From assembly GCA_903849645.1 (NCBI GenBank), contig CAINJJ010000045.1, positions 1-32,439 on the forward strand: DNA of 32,439 nt, in the 5' to 3' direction. How positions within the stretch are numbered: position 1 is the stretch's first letter; each line of letters begins with the position of its first letter. Position numbers and translations under genes: made by a program. The stretch comes from an uncultured Acidobacteriaceae bacterium. Its GTDB lineage: Bacteria; Acidobacteriota; Terriglobia; Terriglobales; Acidobacteriaceae. Under the pieces are notes generated by a model. That model was given only the letters and a program-made list of their open reading frames with translations. It ran no database searches and was not told the origin of the DNA. Below, piece by piece: positions 24,941-32,439 of the stretch.

Positions 24941-25984
24941 ATGCCCAGCACCATGCAGGCGGTTGTCAAGGCTCACGCCGCCCCCGGGATAGAACTGCGC
25001 GAGGTGCCGGTTCCGGCGCCTGCCGCGGGCGAGGTGCTGGTGCGGGTGCAGGCAGCCAGCGTGTGTGGAACCGACCTGCACATCTTCAACTGGGACCCAT
25101 GGGCGCAGGGGCGCATCAAGCCCCCGCTGATTCCGGGCCATGAATTTGCGGGCGTAGTGGCCGGGGTAGGTCGCGGCGTCACCACCGTCAAAGAAGGCGA
25201 CCAGGTGAGCGCGGAAATGCACGTGGCCTGCGGCAAATGCATGCAGTGCCGCATCGGCGAGGCGCACATCTGCCAGCACGTGCGCATCCTGGGCGTGGAC
25301 GCCGACGGGGCCTTCGCCAGCTACGTGATCATCCCCGAAACCAATATCTGGAAGCTGCCTACCGCCATTCCCCATGACTACGCCTCGCTGCTCGACCCCC
25401 TCGGCAACGCAGTCCATACCGTGCTGGCCGGGCCCATCGCCGCGCAGACGGTGGCCGTCACCGGCTGCGGCGCCATCGGGCTGTTTTCCATCGCCGTGGC
25501 CAAGGCCTGCGGGGCGGCCAGGGTCTTCGCCATCGAGGTGAACGCCCACCGGCGCGCCGTGGCGGCTGCCATGGGCGCCGACCTGGCCCTCGACCCCTCC
25601 ACGGACAATGTCACGGCGCGGATTCTCGACGAAACAGGCGGCACCGGCGTGGATGTGCTGCTGGAGATGTCGGGCAATCCCGTGGCCATTCGCGCCGGCT
25701 TCGCCATGCTGCGCACAGGCGGCAGGGCGTCGCTGCTCGGCATTCCTTCCAAGCCCTTCGAACTGGACTTTGCCCGCGACATTATCTTCAAAGGCGCCAT
25801 CGTGCAGGGCATCAACGGGCGCAAGATGTTCGAGACCTGGTTTCAGATGGAGGCCCTGCTCGCTACCGGCAAGCTGAACCTGGAGCCGGCCATCACCCAC
25901 CGGCTCAAACTCGCCGAGTTTCCCAGGGCCATGGAGCTTTTGCAGTCGGGCGAGGCCATCAAGGTCCTCCTCAAGCCGGAGTAG
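24941..25984 (+). CDS. tdh: L-threonine 3-dehydrogenase (zinc MDR family)
   Basis: 347 residues. Oxidises threonine to 2-amino-3-ketobutyrate with NAD+. It matches E. coli Tdh along its length: SVCGTDLHIFNWDPWAQG (catalytic zinc Cys), GHEFAG, structural zinc Cys in CGKCMQCRIGEAHIC, LLDPLGNAVHT, the Rossmann motif GCGAIGL, LEMSG and GINGRKMFETWF. The start is ATG 24941 with AGGGAGG 7 nt upstream; an in-frame ATG at 24914 would precede the ribosome site. A kbl (2-amino-3-ketobutyrate CoA ligase) gene, the usual partner, is not adjacent. Confidence 0.93.
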   Translation: MPSTMQAVVKAHAAPGIELREVPVPAPAAGEVLVRVQAASVCGTDLHIFNWDPWAQGRIKPPLIPGHEFAGVVAGVGRGVTTVKEGDQVSAEMHVACGKCMQCRIGEAHICQHVRILGVDADGAFASYVIIPETNIWKLPTAIPHDYASLLDPLGNAVHTVLAGPIAAQTVAVTGCGAIGLFSIAVAKACGAARVFAIEVNAHRRAVAAAMGADLALDPSTDNVTARILDETGGTGVDVLLEMSGNPVAIRAGFAMLRTGGRASLLGIPSKPFELDFARDIIFKGAIVQGINGRKMFETWFQMEALLATGKLNLEPAITHRLKLAEFPRAMELLQSGEAIKVLLKPE

Positions 25985-26014
25985 CCGGCACCGACCCATG
26001 CGGCATTTGCCTGT

Positions 26015-26020
26015 TAGAAT
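26015..26020 (+). promoter_or_regulatory. Candidate -10 box for purM
   Basis: TAGAAT, 5 of 6 matches, 55 nt before the purM ATG. It is the same box as the one before trpB2. No good -35 was identified. Confidence 0.35.
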
Positions 26021-26075
26021 CGGGGTTTCCAGCCCCATCGGCTGAGGCAGAATCCATCCCCGGAAAGATCGAATC

Positions 26076-27125
26076 ATGGCTGACAAATCCGCCCCAAAGT
26101 CTGTGACCTACGCCGACGCCGGCGTGGACATCTCCAGCGGCGACCGCGCCAAGGAGCGCATCAAGTACCTGGCGCAGAAGACCTTTAACCGCAACGTGCT
26201 GGGCGGCATCGGCGGCTTCGGGGCGCTGTTCCGGCTGGATTTGCAGCGCTGGAAGACGCCCATCCTGGTCAGCTCCGCCGACGGCGTGGGCACCAAGCTC
26301 AAAATCGCCTTCGAAATGGGCGTCCACCACACCGTGGGCGCCGACCTGGTCAACCACTGCGTCAACGACATCGCCGTGCAGGGCGCGACGCCCCTGTTTT
26401 TCCTCGACTACCTGGCCAGCGGCCGCCTTGATCCCGAGGTCACCGAGGCCGTCATCACCGGCATGGCCGAGGCCTGCAAGGCCAACGCCTGCGCGCTCAT
26501 CGGCGGCGAGACGGCGCAGATGCCGGGCTTTTACACTGATGGCGAGTATGACCTGGCCGGGTTCATCGTGGGCGCTGTGGACCGCGAAAAGATGGTCACT
26601 GGCGCCGGCATCAAGCCGGGCGACGTACTGATCGGGCTGCCCTCCACCGGGCTCCACACCAACGGTTATTCCCTGGCCCGCAAGCTCTTCTTTGAGGTGG
26701 CCGGCTACAAGCCCTCGCAGTACGTGTCGGCCATCAAGGAGAAGGCCGGAAACGCCCTGATGAAGACCCACCGCAGCTACCTGCACGTGATTCAAAAGCT
26801 GGTGGCGGCCGGCCTGACCGCGGGCATGGCGCACATCACCGGCGGCGGCATCACAGAAAACCTGCCCCGCATCCTGCCCAAGGGCGCCGGCGCGCAGATC
26901 GAGATCGGCTCATGGCCGGTGCTGCCCATCTTTGAACATCTGCGTACCCTCGGCCAGGTCTCGGAAGAGGAGATGATGCGCACCTTCAACATGGGCATCG
27001 GCCTCATCGCGGCGATTCCCGCGGCCAAGTTCACCCGGACCAAGAGCCTGCTCGACCGCGCCGAGGAGAAGTTTTTCGTCATCGGCCGTGTGGTCAAGGG
27101 CGACCGCAAGGTGCAGTACACGTGA
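26076..27125 (+). CDS. purM: Phosphoribosylformylglycinamidine cyclo-ligase (AIR synthetase)
   Basis: 349 residues. Closes the imidazole ring (FGAM to AIR) with ATP in purine synthesis. Family strings: TYADAGVDISSGDRAKERIK near the N-terminus, VSSADGVGTKLKIAFEMG, NDIAVQGATPLFFLDYLASG, GGETAQMPGFY, LPSTGLHTNGYSLARKL and AHITGGGITENLPRILP. Length is normal. ATG with GGAAAG upstream. Followed by purN on the same strand, with 204 bp of palindromic repeats between. Confidence 0.97.
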   Translation: MADKSAPKSVTYADAGVDISSGDRAKERIKYLAQKTFNRNVLGGIGGFGALFRLDLQRWKTPILVSSADGVGTKLKIAFEMGVHHTVGADLVNHCVNDIAVQGATPLFFLDYLASGRLDPEVTEAVITGMAEACKANACALIGGETAQMPGFYTDGEYDLAGFIVGAVDREKMVTGAGIKPGDVLIGLPSTGLHTNGYSLARKLFFEVAGYKPSQYVSAIKEKAGNALMKTHRSYLHVIQKLVAAGLTAGMAHITGGGITENLPRILPKGAGAQIEIGSWPVLPIFEHLRTLGQVSEEEMMRTFNMGIGLIAAIPAAKFTRTKSLLDRAEEKFFVIGRVVKGDRKVQYT

Positions 27126-27163
27126 ATCTGAGGATTGGCGAATTCAGCAGCAGATGAACAACT

Positions 27164-27325
27164 GAAGGTTACGGCCTTCAGCCCGTACATCCGTCCCAGC
27201 AACGGGGACTGGGGCTTTACAGGCCGCGGAAAGACTCAGCCCAGTCCTGCCTTGTAACAAGGGCACGGCTTTAGCCGGGCCGCAAATGCAACAAAACAAA
27301 CGGCGGGCTTTAGCCCCCGAGGGAC
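27164..27325. repeat. REP-like palindromic repeats between purM and purN
   Basis: Three related palindromic cores: GGCCTTCAGCCC (27173-27184), GGCTTTAGCC (27267-27276) and GGGCTTTAGCCC (27305-27316). An 8-bp inverted repeat GGACTGGG/CCCAGTCC (27206-27213 / 27240-27247) lies between the first two. Short palindromes with a CTTTAGCC core are common between genes in acidobacterial genomes. Confidence 0.6.
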
Positions 27326-27329
27326 GCCC

Positions 27330-27962
27330 TTGGAAAACAGATCAAAAGATGGGCGTATGCGCATCGGCATCCTCCTCTCCGGCCGCGGGTCAAACTTCGC
27401 GGCCATCGCCGCATCCATCCGCGCGAGCAGGCTGACCGGCGTCGAGATCGCTGTTGTCGTCTCCAACGTGGCTGAGGCTGGCGGTCTGCAGACCGCGCTC
27501 GAACTGGGCCTGCCCACCGCCGTCTTCGTCTCCAAAGGCCGAAAGCGCGCCGAGCACGACGCCGATGTGATCGCCTGCCTGCGCGCACACCAGGTCGATC
27601 TGGTCTGCCTGGCGGGGTACATGCGGCTCCTGTCGCCCCATTTCATTGCAGCCTTTCCCAACCGCATCCTCAACATCCACCCCTCGCTGCTCCCTTCCTT
27701 TCCAGGCCTGGCGGCGCAGGAGCAGGCCTTTGACTACGGCGTCAAAGTCGCAGGCTGCACGGTGCACTTTGTCGATGAGCACCTGGACCACGGCGCGATC
27801 GTTTTGCAACGGGCCGTTCCCGTGCTGGAGACGGACGACGCCCACTCCCTGGCCGAGCGCATTCTCGCCGAGGAACACCTGGCCTATACCGAGGCCATCG
27901 CCCTGGTTGCCGGCGGGAACTACGAAATTCAAGGCCGCCGTTATGTCAAACGGAGCCGCTGA
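27330..27962 (+). CDS. purN: Phosphoribosylglycinamide formyltransferase
   Basis: 210 residues. Transfers a formyl group from 10-formyl-THF to GAR. It has GILLSGRGSNFAAI, LAGYMRLLSP, NIHPSLLPSFPG (catalytic N115, H117) and DEHLDHGAIVLQ (D153). The start is TTG 27330 with GAGGG about 7 nt upstream; ATG 27357 would drop nine residues (ENRSKDGR) that are not part of the fold, so it is an equal candidate. Same strand as purM, possibly co-transcribed despite the repeats. Confidence 0.95.
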   Translation: MENRSKDGRMRIGILLSGRGSNFAAIAASIRASRLTGVEIAVVVSNVAEAGGLQTALELGLPTAVFVSKGRKRAEHDADVIACLRAHQVDLVCLAGYMRLLSPHFIAAFPNRILNIHPSLLPSFPGLAAQEQAFDYGVKVAGCTVHFVDEHLDHGAIVLQRAVPVLETDDAHSLAERILAEEHLAYTEAIALVAGGNYEIQGRRYVKRSR

Positions 27963-28316
27963 CGGGCCCTCCCCAGCGGCTGTCAAGTCCTTGCGGCTGG
28001 AAATTCCCCATAAATAGATGATTCGTAATGTCTTAACCATTTCAATCAGGTTGCCGAAGATATACCTCCAACTGGATACCCTTGAACGTGTGCAGAAAAA
28101 GCCTGGAAACTGCGGCTCCCGGCGGGTCGTGAAATCCCTCCCCCATTTGCATTGGAAAGCGGGGCGCGGGTCTGGGCCTGTCTGCACGGCGTCCGCTCTC
28201 CCCTCGCAAGCAGGCTGGAAGCTCGGCGGCTTCAGTGCGGGCAGAGCGGCCAAACCCAGCAGCCGGCGGCAGATCGGCTAAAAACGGACAGCCGCCGGCG
28301 CAGGAAGCGGACTCAA
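27963..28316. other. Region between purN and the 92-residue gene
   Basis: 354 bp. A short AT-rich island at about 28000-28070 has no gene. A perfect inverted repeat lies just before the ribosome site of the next gene (28262-28299). No RNA gene recognised. Confidence 0.4.
28262..28299 (+). promoter_or_regulatory. Hairpin directly upstream of the 92-residue gene
   Basis: GCCGGCGGC (28262-28270) pairs exactly with GCCGCCGGC (28291-28299), loop 20 nt, ending 2 nt before the AGGAAG ribosome site. It could control translation or be a leftover terminator. Confidence 0.4.
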
Positions 28317-28595
28317 ATGGCCAATATCCTCGTCAGCCTTGAAAAAGGCATTGAAATCGGCGCCGAAGATGCACTCCGCTGGCTCACCGGAGCCGGAAAG
28401 GAACTGCGCGTCACGCCTCAGGCAATTGTTGCCCTGGCCATCCTGGCCGGCGCGCTTGAGAAGCCATTGTTCGACATCGCCGGCGTGGCCGCCAACCCTC
28501 TCAACATCCCGCTCGACCTGCAGACGGTGATCGATTTGCGCGCCGCCTGGCCCGAGGTCAAGCTCTTCCTCATCAGTCTTGGAGTCAAATTCTGA
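28317..28595 (+). CDS. Unrecognised 92-residue protein, phage-like context
   Basis: Begins MANILVSLEKGIEIGAEDAL, then RWLTGAGKELRVTP, an alanine/leucine-rich amphipathic or membrane-associated helix (AIVALAILAGALEKPLF) and NIPLDLQTVIDLRAAWPEVK. I do not recognise the family. ATG at 28317 has AGGAAG 9 nt upstream. It is followed by a strong terminator and then the 276-residue gene; the pair may work together. Phage lysis or tail-related role is only a thought from the compact layout. Confidence 0.7.
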   Translation: MANILVSLEKGIEIGAEDALRWLTGAGKELRVTPQAIVALAILAGALEKPLFDIAGVAANPLNIPLDLQTVIDLRAAWPEVKLFLISLGVKF

Positions 28596-28624
28596 CTCAA
28601 TTCCCAGCGGGAACAAACCCATGC

Positions 28625-28650
28625 AAGGCGGCCCATCGGGCCGCCTTTTC
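28625..28650 (+). terminator. Rho-independent terminator
   Basis: AAGGCGGCCC (28625-28634), loop ATC, GGGCCGCCTT (28638-28647), then TTC, a T-run of four at the stem base (28646-28649). A perfect 10-bp GC-rich stem between the 92- and 276-residue genes. Confidence 0.85.
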
Positions 28651-28672
28651 GCTTCTGAAAGGAGCATTTTCC

Positions 28673-29503
28673 ATGAACCTTGTCTCCAACATCTGGCTCC
28701 ATCCACGCACCTCCGCCAGCGGGCTGCTCATCGCCGTCGTCAGCGTGGCCGGAGTTCTTTCGCAGCAGGGCATCAAGCTTGGCTCGGCGGGTAGCGGGTC
28801 GGTGGTTACGCTGGTCAGCGGTATCGCCGCAGCGATTCTCGGCCTCATGGCACGGGACCCCGGCAGCGAAGCGCCCAACACCGGAAGTACCGCCAAACTC
28901 GGCGCATGGGCGCTGATTGCCCTGTTGCTCCCGTTGCCCTGGATGGCTGGCTGCTCCGGCAAGGACGTGGCCCAGGACATCGTCAACTGGACCCCCGCCA
29001 TGCAAAGCGCGGTGGCGGCCGTGGACTCCACAGCCTCCCTGCTTGATCCCGCCGATGCGCCAGCCTTTGCCGCGGCGACTGTTGGATTTGACGCTGCCTC
29101 CACGCTGCTCTCGGCGCAGGCCAGGGCGTATCTGGCCAATCCCAACGCGGGCACGCTGGCGCAGCTTCAGGCGCAGGTGGTCGCCTTCTCGCAGCAGGTC
29201 AACGCGGCTCTCCTGCTGGCCGCGGGCATCTCCAACCCCGCCAGCCGCCAGCAGGCGCTGGCCGTGATCCAAGCCGTGGCCGTTGCGGTCAGCGCCATCC
29301 TTGCCCTCGTGCAATCCATCTCAAGCAAAAGCGATGTGGCGCGGATGGCCGCGCAATCCAGCATCAAACTGGCCGCTGTCCGTCCGCTCCTGGCAGAAGA
29401 CATGGCCGCGGCAGTGGTGGCAGCGCATTATGGAGAACCGGTTCCAGCAGCCCAGGCGCAGTGGGCGCAGGCCCAGGATGCCGCCATCCAGGCCGGCTTC
29501 TAA
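28673..29503 (+). CDS. Holin-like membrane hairpin joined to a lipoprotein-like domain, unknown function
   Basis: 276 residues. Residues 15-62 form two membrane segments (SGLLIAVVSVAGVLS and VVTLVSGIAAAILGLMA), like small phage holins. A third hydrophobic run then ends in a lipobox (LLLPLPWMAGC), followed by SGKDVAQDIVNW and about 170 residues of Ala-rich helices (repeats of the type AQARAYLANPNAGTLAQLQA). So it looks like a holin-type protein joined to a lipoprotein, either a fusion or a frame that kept both. ATG with AAGGAG 8 nt upstream. Similar acidobacterial proteins seem to exist, from memory, but no function is known to me. Confidence 0.75.
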   Translation: MNLVSNIWLHPRTSASGLLIAVVSVAGVLSQQGIKLGSAGSGSVVTLVSGIAAAILGLMARDPGSEAPNTGSTAKLGAWALIALLLPLPWMAGCSGKDVAQDIVNWTPAMQSAVAAVDSTASLLDPADAPAFAAATVGFDAASTLLSAQARAYLANPNAGTLAQLQAQVVAFSQQVNAALLLAAGISNPASRQQALAVIQAVAVAVSAILALVQSISSKSDVARMAAQSSIKLAAVRPLLAEDMAAAVVAAHYGEPVPAAQAQWAQAQDAAIQAGF

Positions 29504-29554
29504 AGCGTCTCCACGGATCAACCCCAAAACGGCAAAGAACAGAGCTCGCGCCTC

Positions 29555-29586
29555 CGCCCCACGGACACACAATTCTCCGTGGGGCG
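29555..29586. terminator. Perfect 11-bp hairpin between convergent genes
   Basis: CGCCCCACGGA (29555-29565) and TCCGTGGGGCG (29576-29586), loop 10 nt. It lies between the 276-residue gene (+) and the ACT-domain gene (-). No U-run. Confidence 0.55.
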
Positions 29587-29654
29587 CAACGCGAAGAGCA
29601 TCGCCCGCCCTGGCTCGATTTGCCTATCATTCCATGAGTCCTATCGACGGGGCT

Positions 29655-30104
29655 TCAATGGGACGCCGGCGGCCAAGGCCCGCTTGCGCCAGTTCCGGCC
29701 AAATCAGATTTGCACTCTTCCGCGGCCTCGATGCAGAACACTGTCCCCAGCGCGTTCACTGCCTCCGCAAGCCGGTCGCCGCGCACCAGCACGTAGTCCG
29801 AATCGAATGTCGAGAGCGAAAAGACGCTGATCCCCGCCGCGGCAAGTGGGTTCAGGATCCCTGCCAGCACCCCGGTGAGCGCAAACTCCAGCGTTCCCTC
29901 CACGCGCAGGGCGCGCCAGCCTCGCTCGCATCGCAAGCCCGCCGGCACGGCGCTCGCCGCGCAAACCACAGAGACTTCCTCAGTCGTCCAGGTGACGGAA
30001 ACCAGCGGCAGCGACGTCAGGCTCAGCCAATCCGGCAGCGCGGTTCGCGGCTCCAGCCGCACAATCGCAAGTTCGCCGTCCAGCAGCCTCAGCGTAAGGT
30101 CCAT
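29655..30104 (-). CDS. ACT-domain protein (ACT_7/CASTOR-like family)
   Basis: 149 residues from ATG 30104. Two ACT-like units: SLPLVSVTWTTEEVSVVCAA, then EFALTGVLAGILNPLAAAGI followed by SVFSLSTFDSDYVLVRG, which is the family signature (PF13840-type). Such proteins bind amino acids and may serve as sensors; the ligand is unknown. A GTG at 30164 shares GTGA with the stop of the upstream gene and would add 20 residues; the family usually starts near the MDLTLRLL string, so 30104 was chosen. Both are possible. Confidence 0.8.
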   Translation of the reverse strand: MDLTLRLLDGELAIVRLEPRTALPDWLSLTSLPLVSVTWTTEEVSVVCAASAVPAGLRCERGWRALRVEGTLEFALTGVLAGILNPLAAAGISVFSLSTFDSDYVLVRGDRLAEAVNALGTVFCIEAAEECKSDLAGTGASGPWPPASH

Positions 30105-30160
30105 CCGTCCAAGGTATGCGAGGCCGAGCCCGGCTGCAATCCCATACGCGCCCGTCGGCG

Positions 30161-31033
30161 TCACTTCGGCTGCGGCTTGGTCTCCGGCTGCTTGTTGGGG
30201 TCGGTAATATCCTGCCCCTCGTAAATAATCTTGGTCGTCGAGCCGAAGCGCTTGTAGTCCGTGTACTTGATGGTGTCGCGCATATGCACGTCCTGCGCCA
30301 TGTAGCCCGAGCCCCCGGCAAAGTGCAGCACGCCCTCGCCCTTGGTATAAACCGGGAACCAGTAGTGGCCGTCCACCTGCTGCCGCCAGGTCATGAAGGG
30401 CGGGTGCAGGTCTTCATTGTTCTTGCGCGTGTCGTCGGGCACCATGCGCCCGTTGGTCACCACAATCTGCAGGTCGGTGGCGTCCACCCAGATGCGGCCC
30501 AGCAGATACCGCTTCTTCTTTTCAATCACCTTGGGGCTCACGTCGAAGACGTAGCAGTCCACCTCGTCCACTTTTTGCCGGCCCACGTACTTCACGTCGT
30601 ACTGGCCGATCTCCTCGGCTGTGAGCACAAACGGGTAGCCGCGCTGGATGTCCTGCAGGTCCGAGGGAGACATGCTCACCCGCTCGAGTGTGTTTTCCGG
30701 CGCGAACACCACCTTTTCGGTCCGCTTGCCCGTCGAATCGAAGATCACGTCATCCACTTCGTAGTATTCGCCATCCACCTTGTTGTCGTCGTCAATGGTC
30801 TGCACCCGCGCCACGCGGCGATAGGTGTAATGGTTGAGTGCTTGCTGAAACTCGCTCTCTTTGGCCGCAAACTGGCGAATGATCTCCTCTGGCGCCATCG
30901 CCGGCGCGGAGATGTCCATCACCCCAAACCCCGCATCCATCGCCATCGGCGTAAAGCTGTCCTTGCCCTGCGCCCCAGCGCTCAGGGCGCATCCCAAACC
31001 GACCAGCACAGCCATCACACTTCTGTATCGCAC
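30161..31033 (-). CDS. Exported outer-membrane-lipoprotein-sorting-like protein
   Basis: 290 residues from GTG 31033, with AGGGAG 10 nt upstream; ATG 31015 is an alternative. Signal peptide VMAVLVGLGCALSAGAQG. The rest is beta-rich with strings such as RRVARVQTIDDDNKVDGEYY, KYVGRQKVDEVDCYVFDV and IWVDATDLQIVVTNGR, typical of the LolA/LolB-like or LppX-type half-barrel fold often called outer membrane lipoprotein-sorting protein. It lacks a lipobox after cleavage. A role in lipid or lipoprotein handling is inferred from fold only. The downstream ACT-domain gene is on the same strand and may be co-transcribed. Confidence 0.75.
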   Translation of the reverse strand: MRYRSVMAVLVGLGCALSAGAQGKDSFTPMAMDAGFGVMDISAPAMAPEEIIRQFAAKESEFQQALNHYTYRRVARVQTIDDDNKVDGEYYEVDDVIFDSTGKRTEKVVFAPENTLERVSMSPSDLQDIQRGYPFVLTAEEIGQYDVKYVGRQKVDEVDCYVFDVSPKVIEKKKRYLLGRIWVDATDLQIVVTNGRMVPDDTRKNNEDLHPPFMTWRQQVDGHYWFPVYTKGEGVLHFAGGSGYMAQDVHMRDTIKYTDYKRFGSTTKIIYEGQDITDPNKQPETKPQPK

Positions 31034-31112
31034 GTTTCGCACTCTCCCTTGTCCTGGCCTGTGCCCCTGGCTCCCGGCGCATCGAAAAATCAAACTCGCC
31101 GGGGCAGGTTTC

Positions 31113-31140
31113 CTGTATACAACATTAGACGTATGTACAG
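31113..31140. promoter_or_regulatory. Imperfect palindrome, possible PadR- or other repressor operator
   Basis: CTGTATAC and GTATGTACAG are inverted around a 10-nt centre. It sits about 80-107 bp upstream of the lipoprotein-sorting-like gene. The regulator is unknown. Confidence 0.3.
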
Positions 31141-31372
31141 AAGTCCCGGTGGCTGGCAAAATAGTCCCAGCAACAGGCTTGGGAAGTTTTATCTCGATCG
31201 CGTGCCCGTCGCGTTCCACACGACCTCGGTCGAATCGGTGGGGCAGCCCGTTCGCATGGGCCTCTGAGTGTCTCGCTCTCCGGCTTCCACCGCCTGCCGG
31301 CTCTTATCGGCTCACGTGGATTCGCCATAGAGACGACGGGTGAATTCCCTTTGCTGCGTTGGAACCGGAGCT

Positions 31373-31392
31373 TTCTGCCCCGCCGGGCAGAA
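31373..31392 (+). promoter_or_regulatory. Hairpin overlapping the ribosome site of the membrane signalling gene
   Basis: TTCTGCCC (31373-31380), loop CGCC, GGGCAGAA (31385-31392), followed at once by GGAGGAG. The stem takes in the first two bases of AAGGAGG, so folding could limit ribosome access. Confidence 0.45.
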
Positions 31393-31409
31393 GGAGGAGC
31401 AGGGAATCC

Positions 31410-32439
31410 ATGTTCGATTACTATCAGGTCCCCGCGCTCCTCCTCACGGTCCTTCTGCTGCCCGCATTTGGACACCTCTACCTGCGCTTCCGCGACACCC
31501 GCACCCTGCTCTGGCTCCTTGCTTTCTCGTTTGCCATCGTTCGCATGCTGACCTCCTACAACCTCGGACCCCTGACCCTCTTCGATGGCAGGCACCCCTG
31601 GGTTACCGCCCTCGGGCAAACGTCGATCCTCATCAGCTCGGCCCTGTTTCTGGCATCGCTCTCGCCAGTGAGCTTTCGCGTCGGACGGTTCAATGTCCTT
31701 TACGCCATCCCCTACACCATCCCCCTCGTCCTCTGTTCAGTCCTTTTCGACGGCGTGCTGCGCGGGGCGCAGCCAACCGGCCTCATGTTTGCCGTCATTC
31801 TTGCTCTCGGGTTGACCGCCCTCGTGGTGGTCTTTGTGTGGAGCACCAGAAAGGGTGGCAGCATCCCCCTCTGGATCACGGCCATCTATTGCACTGGCGG
31901 GGGCATCTTCGTTCTTTGGGCGTTCACCGTCTTTGGAGCGCGCTGGTCGCTCAACCTGGTCGAGTCATTGAACCTGGTCATGACCGCCATGCTCCTTCTG
32001 TTTGTCTTCCGGCGCTTCTCTCCCGGCATCGTGCTCGCGGTAACAGGATTCGGGCTTTGGTCTTCTTCCATTTTGCTCACCAGCCCTCTCATCAGCGCCC
32101 CGCCCCTTGTCGATCTCTATCTCACCCGTGCGGTGATTCTGGGCAAGGTCATTGCGGCCATGGGCATGATCCTGCTCGTGCTTGAAGATGAACTGGCCAA
32201 GAACAAGGCAGCCGGGGAGCGGGAACGCCGGGCGCGGCTGGAGATGGAGGCCTATACCGGACTGGTCCTCTCCCGGCGGCGCGTCGAGGACTTTGACCGC
32301 AACGTGCCAGAGATCTGCAAAACCATTGCCGCTCACAGCCGCTTCTCCCAGGCAGTTCTCCTGCTGCTCGACGCCTCGGGTCGCTATGCCGTGGCGGGCT
32401 CGGCCGGCCTGGATGCCGCCACTGTCAAGGCCCTTGACG
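31410..32439 (+). CDS. Multi-pass membrane signalling protein with GAF-like domain, 3-prime end outside window
   Basis: 343 codons are visible and the frame runs off the edge. Seven to eight membrane helices span about 5-250 (for example VPALLLTVLLLPAFGHLYL, ILISSALFLASL, LMFAVILALGLTALVVVFVW). A charged linker likely to be coiled coil follows (LEDELAKNKAAGERERRARL), then a GAF-like start (ICKTIAAHSRFSQAVLLLLD, then GRYAVAGSAGLD). An output domain (GGDEF, EAL, HD-GYP or kinase) should follow but is not in the window. ATG 31410 with AAGGAGG 12 nt upstream and AGGGA closer. Confidence 0.7.
   Translation, partial: MFDYYQVPALLLTVLLLPAFGHLYLRFRDTRTLLWLLAFSFAIVRMLTSYNLGPLTLFDGRHPWVTALGQTSILISSALFLASLSPVSFRVGRFNVLYAIPYTIPLVLCSVLFDGVLRGAQPTGLMFAVILALGLTALVVVFVWSTRKGGSIPLWITAIYCTGGGIFVLWAFTVFGARWSLNLVESLNLVMTAMLLLFVFRRFSPGIVLAVTGFGLWSSSILLTSPLISAPPLVDLYLTRAVILGKVIAAMGMILLVLEDELAKNKAAGERERRARLEMEAYTGLVLSRRRVEDFDRNVPEICKTIAAHSRFSQAVLLLLDASGRYAVAGSAGLDAATVKALD

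Larger units (their letters stand above)
31034..31409. other. Divergent intergenic region before the signalling gene
   Basis: 376 bp. It holds an imperfect palindrome (31113-31140) and a hairpin next to the ribosome site of the next gene. No gene is seen. Confidence 0.4.

Noticed and set aside
24827..26086. 419-codon open frame on the minus strand
   Set aside because: Antisense to tdh; the translation is His/Gly/Asp-rich noise.

Overview
The window looks like a GC-rich chromosomal segment of a soil bacterium. The gene content (a xylan alpha-glucuronidase next to a GH127-type arabinofuranosidase, a TrpB2-type synthase, an acidobacterial-style 5-prime sensor protein) and the recurrent TAGAAT -10 boxes suggest Acidobacteriota (Terriglobia/Acidobacteriaceae). 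This assignment is inference: no 16S rRNA or other marker here settles it.

Left part, 1 to about 7990: the right-hand end of an integrated mobile element that starts left of the window. It holds an IS21-type insertion sequence end (1-141) that cuts into the 3-prime end of a Ser/Thr kinase gene, a HEPN-domain gene, a MobF (TrwC/TraI-type) relaxase-helicase, a large nested palindrome, an excisionase-like HTH gene and a tyrosine integrase. The integrase ends 78 bp from the 3-prime end of an initiator tRNA gene, tRNA-fMet, which is the presumed attachment site. Base composition here is visibly more AT-rich than to the right.

Middle, 8067-17260: core housekeeping genes. These are lpdA, miaA (4-base GTGA overlap with a small membrane protein), purD, a zinc-ribbon protein, rpsU, a gamma-carbonic-anhydrase-like protein, a Tat-exported M24 peptidase and a TrpB2-type tryptophan synthase beta chain that may be translated from a leaderless mRNA.

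17261-24858: a variable stretch. It has a decayed Fic gene that lost its catalytic core, an orphan C-terminal fragment of an alpha-glucuronidase, an unrecognised 393-residue protein with a glycine-rich hydrophobic centre, and then an intact GH67 alpha-glucuronidase with a CBM-like tail, divergent from a GH127-like glycosidase. The last two would strip side chains from glucuronoarabinoxylan.

24859-32439: tdh (threonine dehydrogenase), purM and purN (separated by REP-like palindromes), a pair of unrecognised genes (92 and 276 residues) separated by a strong terminator, the second looking like a holin-like membrane hairpin joined to a lipoprotein, an ACT-domain protein, an exported lipoprotein-sorting-like protein, and a multi-pass membrane signalling protein with a GAF-like start that runs off the right edge.

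Most novel candidates: the kinase/HEPN pair in the mobile element, the 393-residue orphan bracketed by glucuronidase 3-prime sequences, the holin-lipoprotein fusion, and the 137-nt palindrome between relaxase and excisionase.
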